Origin: Allodiplogaster sudhausi
Lineage: Eukaryota; Nematoda; Chromadorea; Rhabditida; Diplogasteridae
DNA length: 64,000 nucleotides
NCBI GenBank assembly: GCA_945643635.1
Contig: CALZFC010000020.1
Coordinates: 3,912,001-3,976,000 of the forward strand
Direction: 5' to 3'
Positions within the stretch are counted from its first letter, which is position 1. Each line of letters opens with the position of its first letter. Both the position numbers and the translations under genes were made by a program. A model generated the notes under the pieces. That model ran no database searches, had not been told where the DNA came from, and was given only the letters and a program-made list of their open reading frames with translations. Positions 1 to 10,548 of the stretch are shown piece after piece.

Positions 1-1488
1 TGGAATCGCTCTTCTCTTAGCCAGCCAAGGAGGTCAGAGATGTCCTGATGTTTTCATTTTATCAGTGTGTTCGGTGACATCAAATTATCCGTTCAACGAT
101 ACAATTTCCTTCATTTCAGTTAAGGAGAAGGTAATAAAGTATGCTAACGTGGGCAACTGTAAGAATCGACCTAGCTGTGAAATCACGGTGACTCTGGATG
201 AGGAATACAGTGTACGGATTTGTTAATTGCTTGTTCTTCCAATTCTGCTCTTTATTCTATCTTGTTCATTTCTTCAGAACGAGGTCTTTTTCTACTACTA
301 TCTGGAGAACTTTTACCAAAACCATCGTCGATACGTGAAGAGCAGAAATGACCAGCAGTACCTGGGTGTCCTTGGTTCCACGAGCGATTGCGAGCCATTC
401 GCCACTGCTGACAATAAGCCGATTGTTCCCTGCGGAGCCATCGCCAATTCAATGTTCAACGGTAGAGAATAAATACTCATGTTTAATTTTTATTTGTGTT
501 TGTATCCTCAATTCATTTCGATCCTTCTCCCTTTAAGACACTTTCTCGATCACCGGACCGTCTGGCCCAGTTCCTTTGACAACAGAAGGCGTTCTATGGG
601 ATGTCGACAAGGAGCGAAAGTTCAAGAATCCGGAATTCCCTGCAGGCAGCTCGTTGTGCTCTGCTTTTACTGTAAGTTGCATTTGACAAAGCCTATATGG
701 CTGTTTCCTGATAAGTTTCGCATGTGACCCTGATGAAAGTGCAACAAGAATTAGCAGGGCCATTGCATTCTTCATTGTGGTGACAGAAGTACTCAATATG
801 CATCACAATCTCCTTTTTTGCTTTTGCCGGATTATATATTTCTTTAAAATTCTGTGATGTTCAAGAGAGTATGTTTTTTGAAAAGAGTGGAATGACATTG
901 CAGAACACAACGAAGCCACCCAACTGGTCCAAGCCGATCTGTGAGATACCTGGCGGGCTGGAGAACGTCGATTTTATTGTGTGGATGCGAACTGCGGCGC
1001 TGCCGAACTTCAGGAAGCTCTGGCGGAAACTGGACATTTCAGCCAACTCGAAATATCCCAACGGACTGCCGGCTGGACAGTACACCATCTCGATTACAAA
1101 TAGTTAGAGCTTCAGTTGTTCTTCTAGGGGCTTTTGTTGGCATACTTTTCTAGATTTTTTAAAAGAGATATACATATTTCTCGCAATTAAAAAAATACCT
1201 TTAGATTATCCCGTAGCGGCTTTCGGTGGCGACAAGGGCTTCATCATCTCGACCGCTTCGTGGGCCGGCGGCAAGAACTCATTCCTCGGCATTGCCTATC
1301 TCGTGGTCGGTGGCATCGCTCTGATCCTCGGCGTCGTCTTCGTTGCCATCCACATTCGATTCGGGCACTCGTAAGTGCACTTTATTAGTACTTTTTAAAG
1401 TTAAGTAAATGTTTATTTTCCTATTCTGCAAGTTTATAAATCTTTTTTTTTCAGTTTGGCCGAGCTCAGCAATCTTCACACTACCTGA
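1..1488 (+). CDS. TMEM30: CDC50/TMEM30-family flippase beta subunit, copy 1 (5' end outside window)
   Basis: Beta subunit and ER-exit chaperone of P4-ATPase phospholipid flippases (family knowledge; the C. elegans relative is chat-1). Modelled exons: 1-32, 120-211, 278-461, 538-671, 904-1102, 1205-1370, 1455-1488, all phase-compatible. The window starts inside the exon for the first transmembrane helix ([10 protein letters not shown]). Family signatures seen: [57 protein letters not shown] and the second helix near [16 protein letters not shown], followed by a short cytosolic tail. An AATAAA lies near 1692. A paralogue lies inverted at 5130-6951. The last coding exon is almost identical in the two copies although earlier exons differ clearly. 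Confidence 0.93.
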
Positions 1489-1829
1489 AATGAAGACATA
1501 CTGGATGTTTTTTTTCTACTTCTGCTTTAATGGATATTTCCTCTCTTTTTGGCTTTTTTCTTTCTCGATTTTGGTTCATGGAAATTGATTCATTCCTTGT
1601 ACATGAATAAGCTTACACGTGTTTTCAGATGTTCTGTGATAAGTGGGGTTAGTGACTGATTCATACTTCGTGTACATACTTGAAAATAACAGAATAAAAG
1701 GATGTAGTTTGGCAATTTTGGTGATATGAATCTGACTCGGATATTATTCTTGTTGCTAACGACAAGACTGAGATATCTTTAAAAAGGAACCGTTGGATAT
1801 CAGAATTGATTCATTCTGAGGATATAAAA

Positions 1830-3770
1830 ATGATGCGAGAGAAGCGCCTCCGGCGCGAATACATCTTCAGGAAGAGCGTGGAAAAGGCGCAGAAAGCACT
1901 CGAAGAGCAGAGAGCGAAGGTCAAGGATGCCGTCGAGAATAATAGGTTCTGGATTCTTCTTTCGCACAGTCTTGCACGAGTATTGGTGTGCGGTTTTCTT
2001 TACTGTTGCTTGTTGTAGGAAGATTCCGAATGAGCTGAGGAAAGATGCGATCAAACTGGCGAAAGGAGCAGACTGGGGCGGACAGGTAGTTTTTTTTTCC
2101 TTTTTTTTAAGCTACAAAGATTTCACGAGGATTTTGTCAATGTATGTAATGCTTATCGTATGCCATGAACACACTGATGTTATTGACAATTATGCTCCTG
2201 TATTATGTTCATAACTGGAAGAATGTACCGTCCTATCAGTAATCATGAAATTGTGATAGGTGAACGTGATTGACGACGAGTACCGCTGGGCGGGCTCGCG
2301 AGATCCGAAGATTGTCATCTCCACCAGCAGAGAACCCTCGGCCAAACTCAAAGTCTTCGCCAAGGCAAACCTTTCTTTTTTCCTCTGATATTGATTGATT
2401 CACAAGTGAATGCCTGACCTGTGACCTGAATGCTTGTGAGCGTCTAATATGAAATATTGGGAAGAGAAGACGGATGGAGAAAGAGAAAGGACTCGCTTCT
2501 CTTTAAGGAGCTCAAGCTCATCTTCCCTGGATCTCAGCGAATCAACCGAGGTCACTACGATGTTCGTCACCTCGTACAAGCTTGCCGAGCCAATGATGTA
2601 CGGTGCTTTTGTTGTACTCACTCTGAATTTATTTTTGTCTTCTTGACAGGTCATTTATATTTTTCAATACATTAATAATAATGTGACAACCCTAGAGGAT
2701 GTGTTCCCTACTAACGAAAAATGCGAAGAGTGGATAATACACTAGATTATTGCCTGGTTGCAAGGTGACAGACATGGTGCTTGTGACGGAGACGCGCGGC
2801 CGCCCCGACGGACTCATCGTCTGTCATCTTCCATTCGGCCCCACTGCTTACTTCAACATGTCGTCGGTTGTGATGAGACACGACGTGCCAGACAGGGAGA
2901 CCGTCTCGCAGCAGTTCCCTCATCTCATCTTCCACAACATGGGCAGCAAACTTGGACAGCGGGTGCGAGTAACCATTTTATTCTTCTCCTTTTCATGTCA
3001 TAAGTCCCATCTGATACCATGACCTCTAAGAATATGAGCATATATTCCTGAGAACACACAGGAGATGTATCCTTCTTAGTGTATAATTTGATTTATTTTC
3101 ACTTTTTGCATCGCTGGTGTAACATTGATATTTTACCTGAGATCTCTGGATTGGAGTGATCGAAGCAACAAGAGCGAGAAAAAACGAATGATATTGTAGT
3201 TCACCTCGATCCTGAAGCATCTCTTCCCGGTTCCAAAGGAGAAGAGCAAGCGAATCGTCACCTTCAGCAACACGGACGACTTTGTTTCGTTTCGCCATCA
3301 CATGGTATCATATTTTATTTTTGAAAAAAATTTGTGTTTTTTTTTTCATTTTATCTTAACATCGAGTTTTATTCTGAATAAATATTCGTGCATTTACCTA
3401 GTATTTTCTCAAAGGTCATCACTAATGGGCCAGACACGGAGCTGAAGGAAATTGGACCGCGATTCGAATTGCGACGTGAGTTTGTCACAGATTTAATGTT
3501 GTATGGTACATTGCAAGAATCGTTTGAGAGAACTATGGGTACAAGAATTGTAAAAGCCTTCTGTTCCTTTTATTTCTTAAATGCGATCATTAGAAAATTT
3601 GTTTTGGTGTTCAGTTGTTTTGTCTTTCAGCGTATGCAATCAAGCTGGGGACCCTGGAGAACATGGATGCAGCCGAGGACGAGTGGGTGCTCCGCTCTTA
3701 CATGAACACTTCTGTTAAAAGACAATTCCTGGCTGCACCCCACGATGACAGCGACATGGATGAGGACTGA
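1830..3770 (+). CDS. IMP4: U3 small nucleolar ribonucleoprotein IMP4 (Brix domain)
   Basis: IMP4 acts with MPP10 and IMP3 in the U3 snoRNP for 18S pre-rRNA processing (family knowledge). Eight exons: 1830-1945, 2019-2085, 2260-2364, 2508-2597, 2765-2962, 3200-3304, 3415-3475, 3631-3770. The protein runs from MMREKRLRREYIFRK through DDEYRWAGSRDPK, KLIFPGSQRINRG, GLIVCHLPFGPTAYF, HLFPVPK and EIGPRFELRPYAIKLGTLE to an acidic end (DDSDMDED). This matches the usual IMP4 order and length. The start at 1830 was chosen because it aligns with family N-termini; an in-frame upstream stretch lacks homology. Intron 3 appears to use a GC donor (AAG|GCAAAC at 2365) with a TTTAAG acceptor. Frames stay open across all junctions. 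Confidence 0.95.
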
Positions 3771-3784
3771 TGGGGTTTGCATTT

Positions 3785-3838
3785 TTTTAGAGTCTCTCTC
3801 TCTCTCTCACTTTCTCTCTCTCTCTTTCTCTCTCTTAC
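3785..3838 (+). repeat. CT microsatellite downstream of IMP4
   Basis: Near-pure CT dinucleotides directly after the IMP4 stop and ending at the foldback element that starts near 3840. A related arrangement (CT tract, then CATTCTCGGTCTCATTAC) occurs without the element around 7285-7365. Confidence 0.85.
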
Positions 3839-4048
3839 GAGGGAACCATCTAAGCGTAAGGTGGCGGATTTTGATCGCACCTGTCCAGATCGATTACTAC
3901 GGTCGAAAAAATAATTCTGGCATTTTCAATTTTTCCTAAATAGCCTCCGGCGATTTTATATTGATTTTTAAAAATTTGTATAAAGTGAGGATGTCGGTTG
4001 CTGACCAATGTTTGCCATTGTCGGTATCTTGCTTGTGACTAAAAATAT

Positions 4049-4118
4049 GGCATTCGTAGCGCAGTAGGTTGCACGCTCACTTACAATTTTGAGCGTCACA
4101 GGTTCGAGCCCCATTCGG
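4049..4118 (+). other. tRNA-like segment in left arm of element A
   Basis: Contains an A-box-like TAGCGCAGTAGG and, about 45 bases on, a B-box-like GGTTCGAGCCCC, the spacing of an internal RNA polymerase III promoter. No convincing 7-bp acceptor stem pairs around it, so it is not called as a tRNA gene. A diverged copy lies on the opposite strand of the right arm. Confidence 0.55.
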
Positions 4119-4485
4119 TTGAAATTTTTGTTGCAGTTTGGAAATTCAAGTTTGGAGAAGTACATACGAAAAAATTTATGCCGTTGAGAGGTGTTCACTT
4201 CGCTCCTGTTTTCGAATCCACAAAGACCTAAACAGTTTGGAAAACAGAAATAAGTCTTCTTCCACGTCTGGAACAAGGTTGCCCATTAATGTACTGTTGA
4301 AAATGAGGTCAGAATTAAAAATAACCTTGATATTTGCGTTCCTCGCACCAAATAACCCCCTATGGTGATTTTGGGGAAAAAACTTTTTTCATCAATTGAG
4401 GCAGGTCATTTGGGTAATAGGCTACTATGGATGGCTTCGCAACAATGGGAATGGTACAATGGTACCCGTAGCAAAACGTTTCAAC

Positions 4486-4555
4486 CGAACGTGGTTCGAA
4501 CCTGTGACGTTCAAAATTGTAAGCGAGCACGTAACCCACTGCGCCCAGCAGGCCT
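4486..4555 (-). other. tRNA-like segment in right arm of element A
   Basis: Read on the minus strand it shows GGGCGCAGTGGGTTA (A-box/D-arm like) and GGTTCGAACCACG (B-box/T-arm like), separated by the same CTTACAATTTTGA core as the left-arm copy. No acceptor stem was found. Confidence 0.55.
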
Positions 4556-4764
4556 ATTCAATTGCTTAAGAAAGACATTGACAGTGCTAAAGCCACTAAA
4601 TACCGCGATTTAATGCAAACTTTAAAAATCAATATAAAATCGCCGGAGGCCATTTAGGAAAAAGTGAATATGGTTATCATCATTTCTCCACTTGGACTAT
4701 CGATCTAGACAAGTGCGATCAAAATCCGCCACCTTATGCTTAGATGGTTCCCTTGTTAGTGTTA

Positions 4765-4955
4765 TCTGTCATTCTCGGTCTCATTACTTCAGTTGTTACT
4801 TTGTTTCCATATTTTGTTGGTATTGTTGAGTTTGGTTGTGCTGCGATTGAAGGATAAAACCTGAATATAAATGCGAATCCATAACATTTTTATTTATTAT
4901 GATACGCAGAATAAATCAGGAAGCTTGAGTAAGGTGTAGAAATGAGAAAATGTAT
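4765..4955 (+). repeat. Direct repeat flanking CDC50 copy 2, left unit
   Basis: Shares TCATTCTCGGTCTCATTAC, GCTGCGATTGAAGGATAAAA, TATGATACGC and TCAGGAAGCTTGAGTAA in the same order with 7340-7530. Both units are in the same orientation on either side of the inverted CDC50 copy. Confidence 0.75.
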
Positions 4956-5129
4956 TATACTGTGTGCACGGAGTATGAAAGAGTCTCTTCATCCTATTAT
5001 GAGAGAACATTTGAAAACACGTAAAGTCCAAGTCATGTACATGGAACCAAAATGGGAATGAAAAAAAAGCCAAACGGAAATATCCAGTAAAGCGGAAGTA
5101 GATGAAAAGACATCCAGGACTACTTTATT
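4956..5129. other. 3' flank of CDC50 copy 2
   Basis: Read on the minus strand this corresponds to the 3' UTR of copy 2. It resembles the copy 1 3' UTR at 1489-1660 (GGATATTTCC, TTTTGGTTC, ACGTGTTTTCA), so the duplication extended past the stop codon. Confidence 0.6.
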
Positions 5130-6951
5130 TCAGGTAGTGTGAAGATTGCTAAGCTCCTCCAAACTGAAAAAAAAAGATTTTCTCACGTTCAGAAAATGAA
5201 AATAAACCTTTACTTTGAGGGTAACAAAAATTGATGAATAAAATGTCCGTACGAGTGTCCGAATCGAATGTGGATGGCAACGAAGACGACGCCGAGGATC
5301 AGAGCGATGCAACCGACCACGAGATAGGCAATGCCGAGGAATGAGTTCTTGCCGCCGGCCCACGAAGCGGTCGAGATGATGAAGCCCTTGTCGCCACCAA
5401 AAGCATCTACGCGGTAATCTGAAATTATTTTTAGATTGCACCAAAGCATTATGAACTTTCTCTTATCAATCAAGGAAAAGGCGCCGCTTGACTACCAAAA
5501 AGGAGCTTTAGAAGACATAATGAAACGCTGACTATTGAAAATCTTGATATTGTACTTTCCAGCCGGCAGTCCACTTTCATAGCCATTGACCTTCGTATTC
5601 AGTTTCCGCCATAGCTTCTTGAAGTTCGGCAGCGCCGCAGTTCGCATCCACACGATGAAATCGACGTTCTTCAGCCCTCCTTCCATCTCACAGATGGGTA
5701 TGCGCCAGTTGGGTGGCTTCGTTGTGTTCTGCAATGTCATTCCACTCTTTTCAAAAACATACTCTCTTGAACATCACAGAATTTAAGCTTTAAAATATAA
5801 GCCTGCATTAGCAAAAGAAAATCATTCAATCAAGGAAATATTTACATACATATCTAGAGATGTATGTACATATTTCATTGATAGAATGATGAAGTATTCG
5901 CATGCTGAGCACTTCTGCCACCATATGAACAAAGCAATGATGGCCTTGCTGATCTCCGTGCACTTTCATCATGGTCGCATGAGAAACTTCAGAAAAAAAG
6001 TCTTCGAAGCTTTGTCAAAGGCAACTTACAACAAAATGCTTGCACAAATCGTCTTTAGCATCGTTCGGATTCTTGAAAAGATCTTTGTCAATGTCCCATA
6101 TAACGCCCTTCGTTGTGAAAGGAACTGGGCCAAAAGGTCCGCTGATATTGTAAGTGTCTGGAAGGGAAATAGAGATTTGAGGATACTATAACAAGTTAAA
6201 ATAAACACGACATGAATATGGCTACCATTGAACATTGAATTGGCAATGGCTCCGCACGGAACAATCGGTAGCTTGGTGTTGATATCGATGTGGAACGGCT
6301 TGCAATCACTCGTAGAATCAAGGACACCCAGGTACTGCCTGTCATTTCTGCTCTTCACGTAGCGAAACTGATTCTGGTAGAAGTTTTCCAAATAGTAGTA
6401 GAAGAAGACGTCGCCCTGAAGGAAACGATCCAACTAGAATGAAGAGTAGAGCAAGCGATTAACAAATACGTACGCTGTACCCCTCATCCAGAGTCACCGC
6501 GATGTTACAAATTGGTTTGCTTCCGCACTGCTTGTTATACATTATTATCTTCTCCTTAACTGAAATGAAGGAAATTGTATCGCCGAACGGCAAATTTGAT
6601 ATCACCGAACACACTGAGAAAATGACGACCTCAGGAATTTCTGACCTCCTTGGGCGGCTAACAGAAGAGCGATTCCGATAGAAATGAAGATGATCCCTAC
6701 ACAAAAGACAGTGGGAATGACAGTGGAAGCAGTGAGAATTGGCTGCCATGCAGGTAACTTCTGCTGGCGTAGCCGAGTCGCTGGAAAATGACAACAATAA
6801 ACAAGGGAATCAGTTCGATCGGAATTAGTCATTCATGGAATGATAAGAGTCATGAACAAGTAAAAGATAGACACAAACGGAACAAACCTTTTGGCCGATT
6901 CTTCTTAGGTGGCTCAGGCTCAGAAGTTTCGGGTTGCACGTCGGGAGGCAT
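5130..6951 (-). CDS. TMEM30: CDC50/TMEM30-family flippase beta subunit, copy 2
   Basis: Complete paralogue of the gene at 1-1488, inverted. Exons, high to low: 6951-6888, 6780-6646, 6559-6474, 6415-6226, 6157-6030, 5728-5533, 5418-5253, 5163-5130. It starts [15 protein letters not shown], a Pro/Glu-rich cytosolic N-terminus, then [18 protein letters not shown] and helix 1. The ectodomain has [31 protein letters not shown] and NTTKPPNW. The second helix is [16 protein letters not shown]. Ectodomain segments ([23 protein letters not shown]) differ from copy 1, whereas exon 7 differs by only two bases over its last ~145 bases. Function as for copy 1. All introns have GT-AG ends. Confidence 0.93.
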
Positions 6952-7281
6952 TTCTCATTCAGGCGTTTAATATATGAACTCTGAAATAAGACTGAGCATA
7001 AGCTTTTCAAAGGATTTATGTGCATAAAAACACTGCCAAGGTTTGCAAATTCGAAGAATAAAACAAAGTTTATCCTGAATAATGTCTTCCTTCTTCGTCT
7101 CTTTCTTCGTGTTCACCCCCTCTTGTGTCAAAATATTTCAGGCTTCTGAGTCATGCTGACAAATCAATTACGAATTTCCTTTCCAGCAACAATGTCTGTC
7201 AGCGTCGGTCTTCGTTCGTCGTCTCTCCCCTTCTTTCTTTTCTCCTATCCTCCTCCCCATCCCTTCACCCCCTCCCCCTCA

Positions 7282-7322
<41 letters not shown>

Positions 7323-7741
7323 CTCTCTCTCTCTCTCTCACTATCATTCTCGGTCTCATTACTCCCGTTTTCAATTTGTTTCGATATTTAGCCGAGTTTG
7401 GTTCTGCTGCGATTGAAGGATAAAACCTGAACATGAATATGAACATACATACCTGTTTTATTTTATTTCTTATGATACGCTGAACAAGTCAGGAAGCTTG
7501 AGTAACGTGTATAAATAAGAAAACTATTTTTACGAGTTGATGTCAAGCAATAGTGGGCAAGCATAATATCATAAGAAATTTTCTTCTTCGAGATGCAGAT
7601 TTCATCGGACTCGATCTCTTATGACTAATAAGAGGACTGAAGCCTTTCTTGACGTCATCTCTATTCCTATCCGCTCGTTTCAACATAAAGCTGGACAAGA
7701 CATGGATCAGCTGATTTGGCGGAGAGCGAGGGCGCGAGAGT

Positions 7742-7788
<47 letters not shown>

Positions 7789-8416
7789 GGAGTGCGAGAG
7801 GACGACAGAGAGAGGAAGAGAGAGAGAGAGAGAGAGAGAGAAGACAGAGGGGTAAGAGATGGAGAACTCGAGAAAGTGGACTGTTTGATATGCCCTCCTC
7901 GTGTCCGCCTGCCTCTGGCCGCTCTTCCACTTTTCTCATCCTTTACACTCGAAGCTCGCAGCTCTCGTGCACCCCTCTCTCGATCACTTAATCCCTCACT
8001 CTTTAAGTTTCTCTTTCCATCTCTGCCCTCTTACCTTTCTCTCTTTCTCTCTCTTTCTTTCTCTGCCCCTCTCTGCTCTTACTGCAGCTCCTTGTCCCAT
8101 CTTCCTCTCGGGTGCTTCTGTTTCGTGTCCTCCCAATCATCGATTCGCTCTTTGCTGGGCAGTGACACATCTCTTCATCCTTCTCCCGGATGACGGAGTT
8201 GCCGCGGGGCCCTTCCAGGTCCCTCTCCGACTCTGAGGTTAGCTCACCCGCGGTGTTCGGATTGGCTTTCACAATCTTCTCAGCCAAGTTCGCTCTCTTT
8301 CTCGCTCTCTTTTGATTGTGAAAGCCGTTTCTCAGCTATCTCTGTCCCTCCTCTCTCTCTCTCTATCTCTCTATCTTTCTCGCTCTCTCTGTCCCTAATT
8401 TCTCTCTCTCTATCTG

Positions 8417-8463
<47 letters not shown>

Positions 8464-8779
8464 TGCGTGTCTGTCCCTCCCTCTCTCTCTCTTTGCAAGA
8501 TGGTCTCTGGCTGCAAGCACTCCTCGCCTGCCTCGCGGCCTCCCTTCGTGGAGGAGATGTCGTGTGAGAGTGGCGCGGCCGGCAGTCGTCTCTGGCTTCT
8601 TCTCTCGCAGCCTCCTCCCTCCGACGTCGTCGTCGTCTTCATCGCGAATCAGAAGGAGACGCCGGCAGAGGACGTCGTCGTTCGCGAGACTGTAAACCAT
8701 TTGTAACATTCCTTTTTGATTCATCAATTTAAAACTGTTTATTGTGGCTAATTGAATATTAGTGTGATAGTTTGCATAG
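6952..8779. other. Intergenic stretch rich in CT and GA microsatellites
   Basis: Contains CT tracts (about 7282-7340, 8360-8462) and GA tracts (about 7740-7845), separated by non-repetitive sequence. A plus-strand open segment 8497-8690 (ending VVVRET before GTAAAC) could be an upstream exon of the NF-kB-like gene, but its phase does not match the next exon. No other gene was recognised. Confidence 0.5.
7340..7530 (+). repeat. Direct repeat flanking CDC50 copy 2, right unit
   Basis: Same-orientation partner of 4765-4955, sharing the CTCGGTCTCATTAC, GCGATTGAAGGATAAAACCT and AGGAAGCTTGAGTAA blocks. It is preceded by a CT tract, as the left unit is if element A is discounted. Confidence 0.75.
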
Positions 8780-10215
8780 AAGTAGCCACCAACGTGCCAT
8801 ACTTGCCCGATGAGAACATTGGCATTGCAGCTCGTGATGCTGACCGTGCCCGTGCTGCTGTCATCTGGCGACTGCCAAGTGAGTCTCCGCTCCGAGTCTC
8901 AGCAACATCAAGTCACTCTCCCCTTCAGCTACACTTCCACGCCGTATGTTTATTCACCTTCAACTTATGTGAAATAATTCTTCATTCCTTCATTCCAAGG
9001 GCAATGCAATCAAGCAAACTTAGGAAGAGTGACCTAAAGCACTTTGCTTCGTGCACAAACCACCGTCCTTTTGTTGATCTCATAATCATTGTCTAGCAAT
9101 ATGGAAAATAATCATTATTATGTAACCTGCTAGATATGATTCTTTAGCAAGAGCTACCAAACTGTCTCCTTTTTTATTCAAGCTCATTTTAGTTTCCGAG
9201 AAGTTGAATATTTTCTAAATAAGAAAAAAGAGATGAAATGAGAAGTCGTACAGGAAGGAATCGAACGGCGTGGCCTCCGTGCAGCCGCTGCTCGCATTTG
9301 CGACTTCTGGAGATTCGCTGTCTCTCCTCTCGCCATTCACCGCCCTCATTGGTGATGTCGACGAGGACAACAACACGTACGAATCGCGTCTACTTTTGCA
9401 TTTATTCTACTTCAATATTCTTCTTTTTTATGTGTTCACTTTTATTTGATGATTATATTGTTTTAAGAATCTATGTACGTATTTTATACTAAAAAAAATT
9501 TAAATAAAAAAAGACATAATCTTCACAGTGTTCTGCACGTGACAGCTCGCAACGGCCAGAGCTACGCGCTCAAGCTCTTTCTCTGCGCTCTCCAGAACGA
9601 GAGCGAGGCGAGACGGAGAGGTTTGCGCTTTTTGCTACTCCTTAACAAGATTGTTCCGATTAATTAATTTTATTCGTCGACTTTTAAAGATTTTATTTCC
9701 CTTTTCATGGCTACAGAATATTTGGCTGCAACAGAGAAGATGGGAGGTGGGTTTGAGAACCATGTAGGATGTCAGAGTAAGGCAAAAAGGGAGAGAGAGA
9801 GCGACGAAATGAAAGTGATGCCTTCCTCTTTGTCAGAAGTGGTGAACGCCCGTAATGTGCGTGGCCAGACGGCCCTTCATTGCGCTGTGCGGGCCGATGA
9901 TGCGGATGCCGTGCACTATCTGCTGTCGGCTGGGGCGCAGCTCACGCTTCTCGACTCACACAGCAACTCTGTTCGTCTCTCTCTCTCCCTCTCTCTCTCT
10001 CCCTACATATGTCTCCACCTCCCTCTCTCTCTCTATTTCTCTCCCGATTTCTCACTCTCTGTCGACCTAGTAATCCTCTGTCATCACTCTCGTTCGTTTG
10101 ACGAGGATTTCATGGCAGGTTCTCCACTATCTGGCCGACTCACACAACGAAGCCATCTACAAGGAGATTCTCGAGCGGCCGCTCGCAAAAGAGCATCTGG
10201 AGGTGCGGAGAGGAG

Positions 10216-10260
<45 letters not shown>

Positions 10261-10512
10261 GTCCGGCAGAGAAAGAGAGAATAGAGAGCGAGAAAGTTAG
10301 AGAGATAAAGAGTGTTCTATTGAAGAAATCGACAGACGAGGGCTACACCCCCCTGCATCTGGCGGTGCGGCGGCTGAAGCTGTCGCTGCTTGAGATGCTT
10401 GCGGATGTCGAGGCGGATGTCAATGCGAGAGATGGCAAGGGACGCACTCCTCTCATGCACGCCGTGGACATGAACGACGCCGACATTGTCGCCTTTCTTC
10501 TCTCGGTCTGCG

Positions 10513-10548
<36 letters not shown>

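Larger units (their letters stand above)
3840..4753. mobile_element. Foldback/MITE-like DNA element A with long terminal inverted repeats
   Basis: The left end AGGGAACCATCTAAGCGTAA is matched by the reverse complement of the right end (AAGGGAACCATCTAAGCATA). The similarity runs inward for about 135 bases, including GTGGCGGATTTTGATCGCAC and GCCTCCGGCGATTTTATATT. Inner arms remain related: each contains a tRNA-like segment in opposite orientation. No transposase reading frame is visible, so it looks non-autonomous. The part near 4320-4470 (TTCCTCGCACCAAATAACC, GGGAATGGTACAATGGTACC) resembles element D at 60637-60985. A clear target-site duplication was not identified. Confidence 0.8.

Noticed and set aside
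720..805. Possible C/D-box snoRNA in CDC50 intron (TGATGA near 730; similar segment in copy 2 at 5897-5986)
   Set aside because: A C-box-like TGATGA and a weak terminal stem are present, but no CTGA D box is found at the right place in either copy. The similarity is explained by paralogous introns.
3840..4753. tRNA genes within element A
   Set aside because: A- and B-box-like sequences are present, but no acceptor stem pairs on either side and the anticodon arm is imperfect. Described as tRNA-like only.
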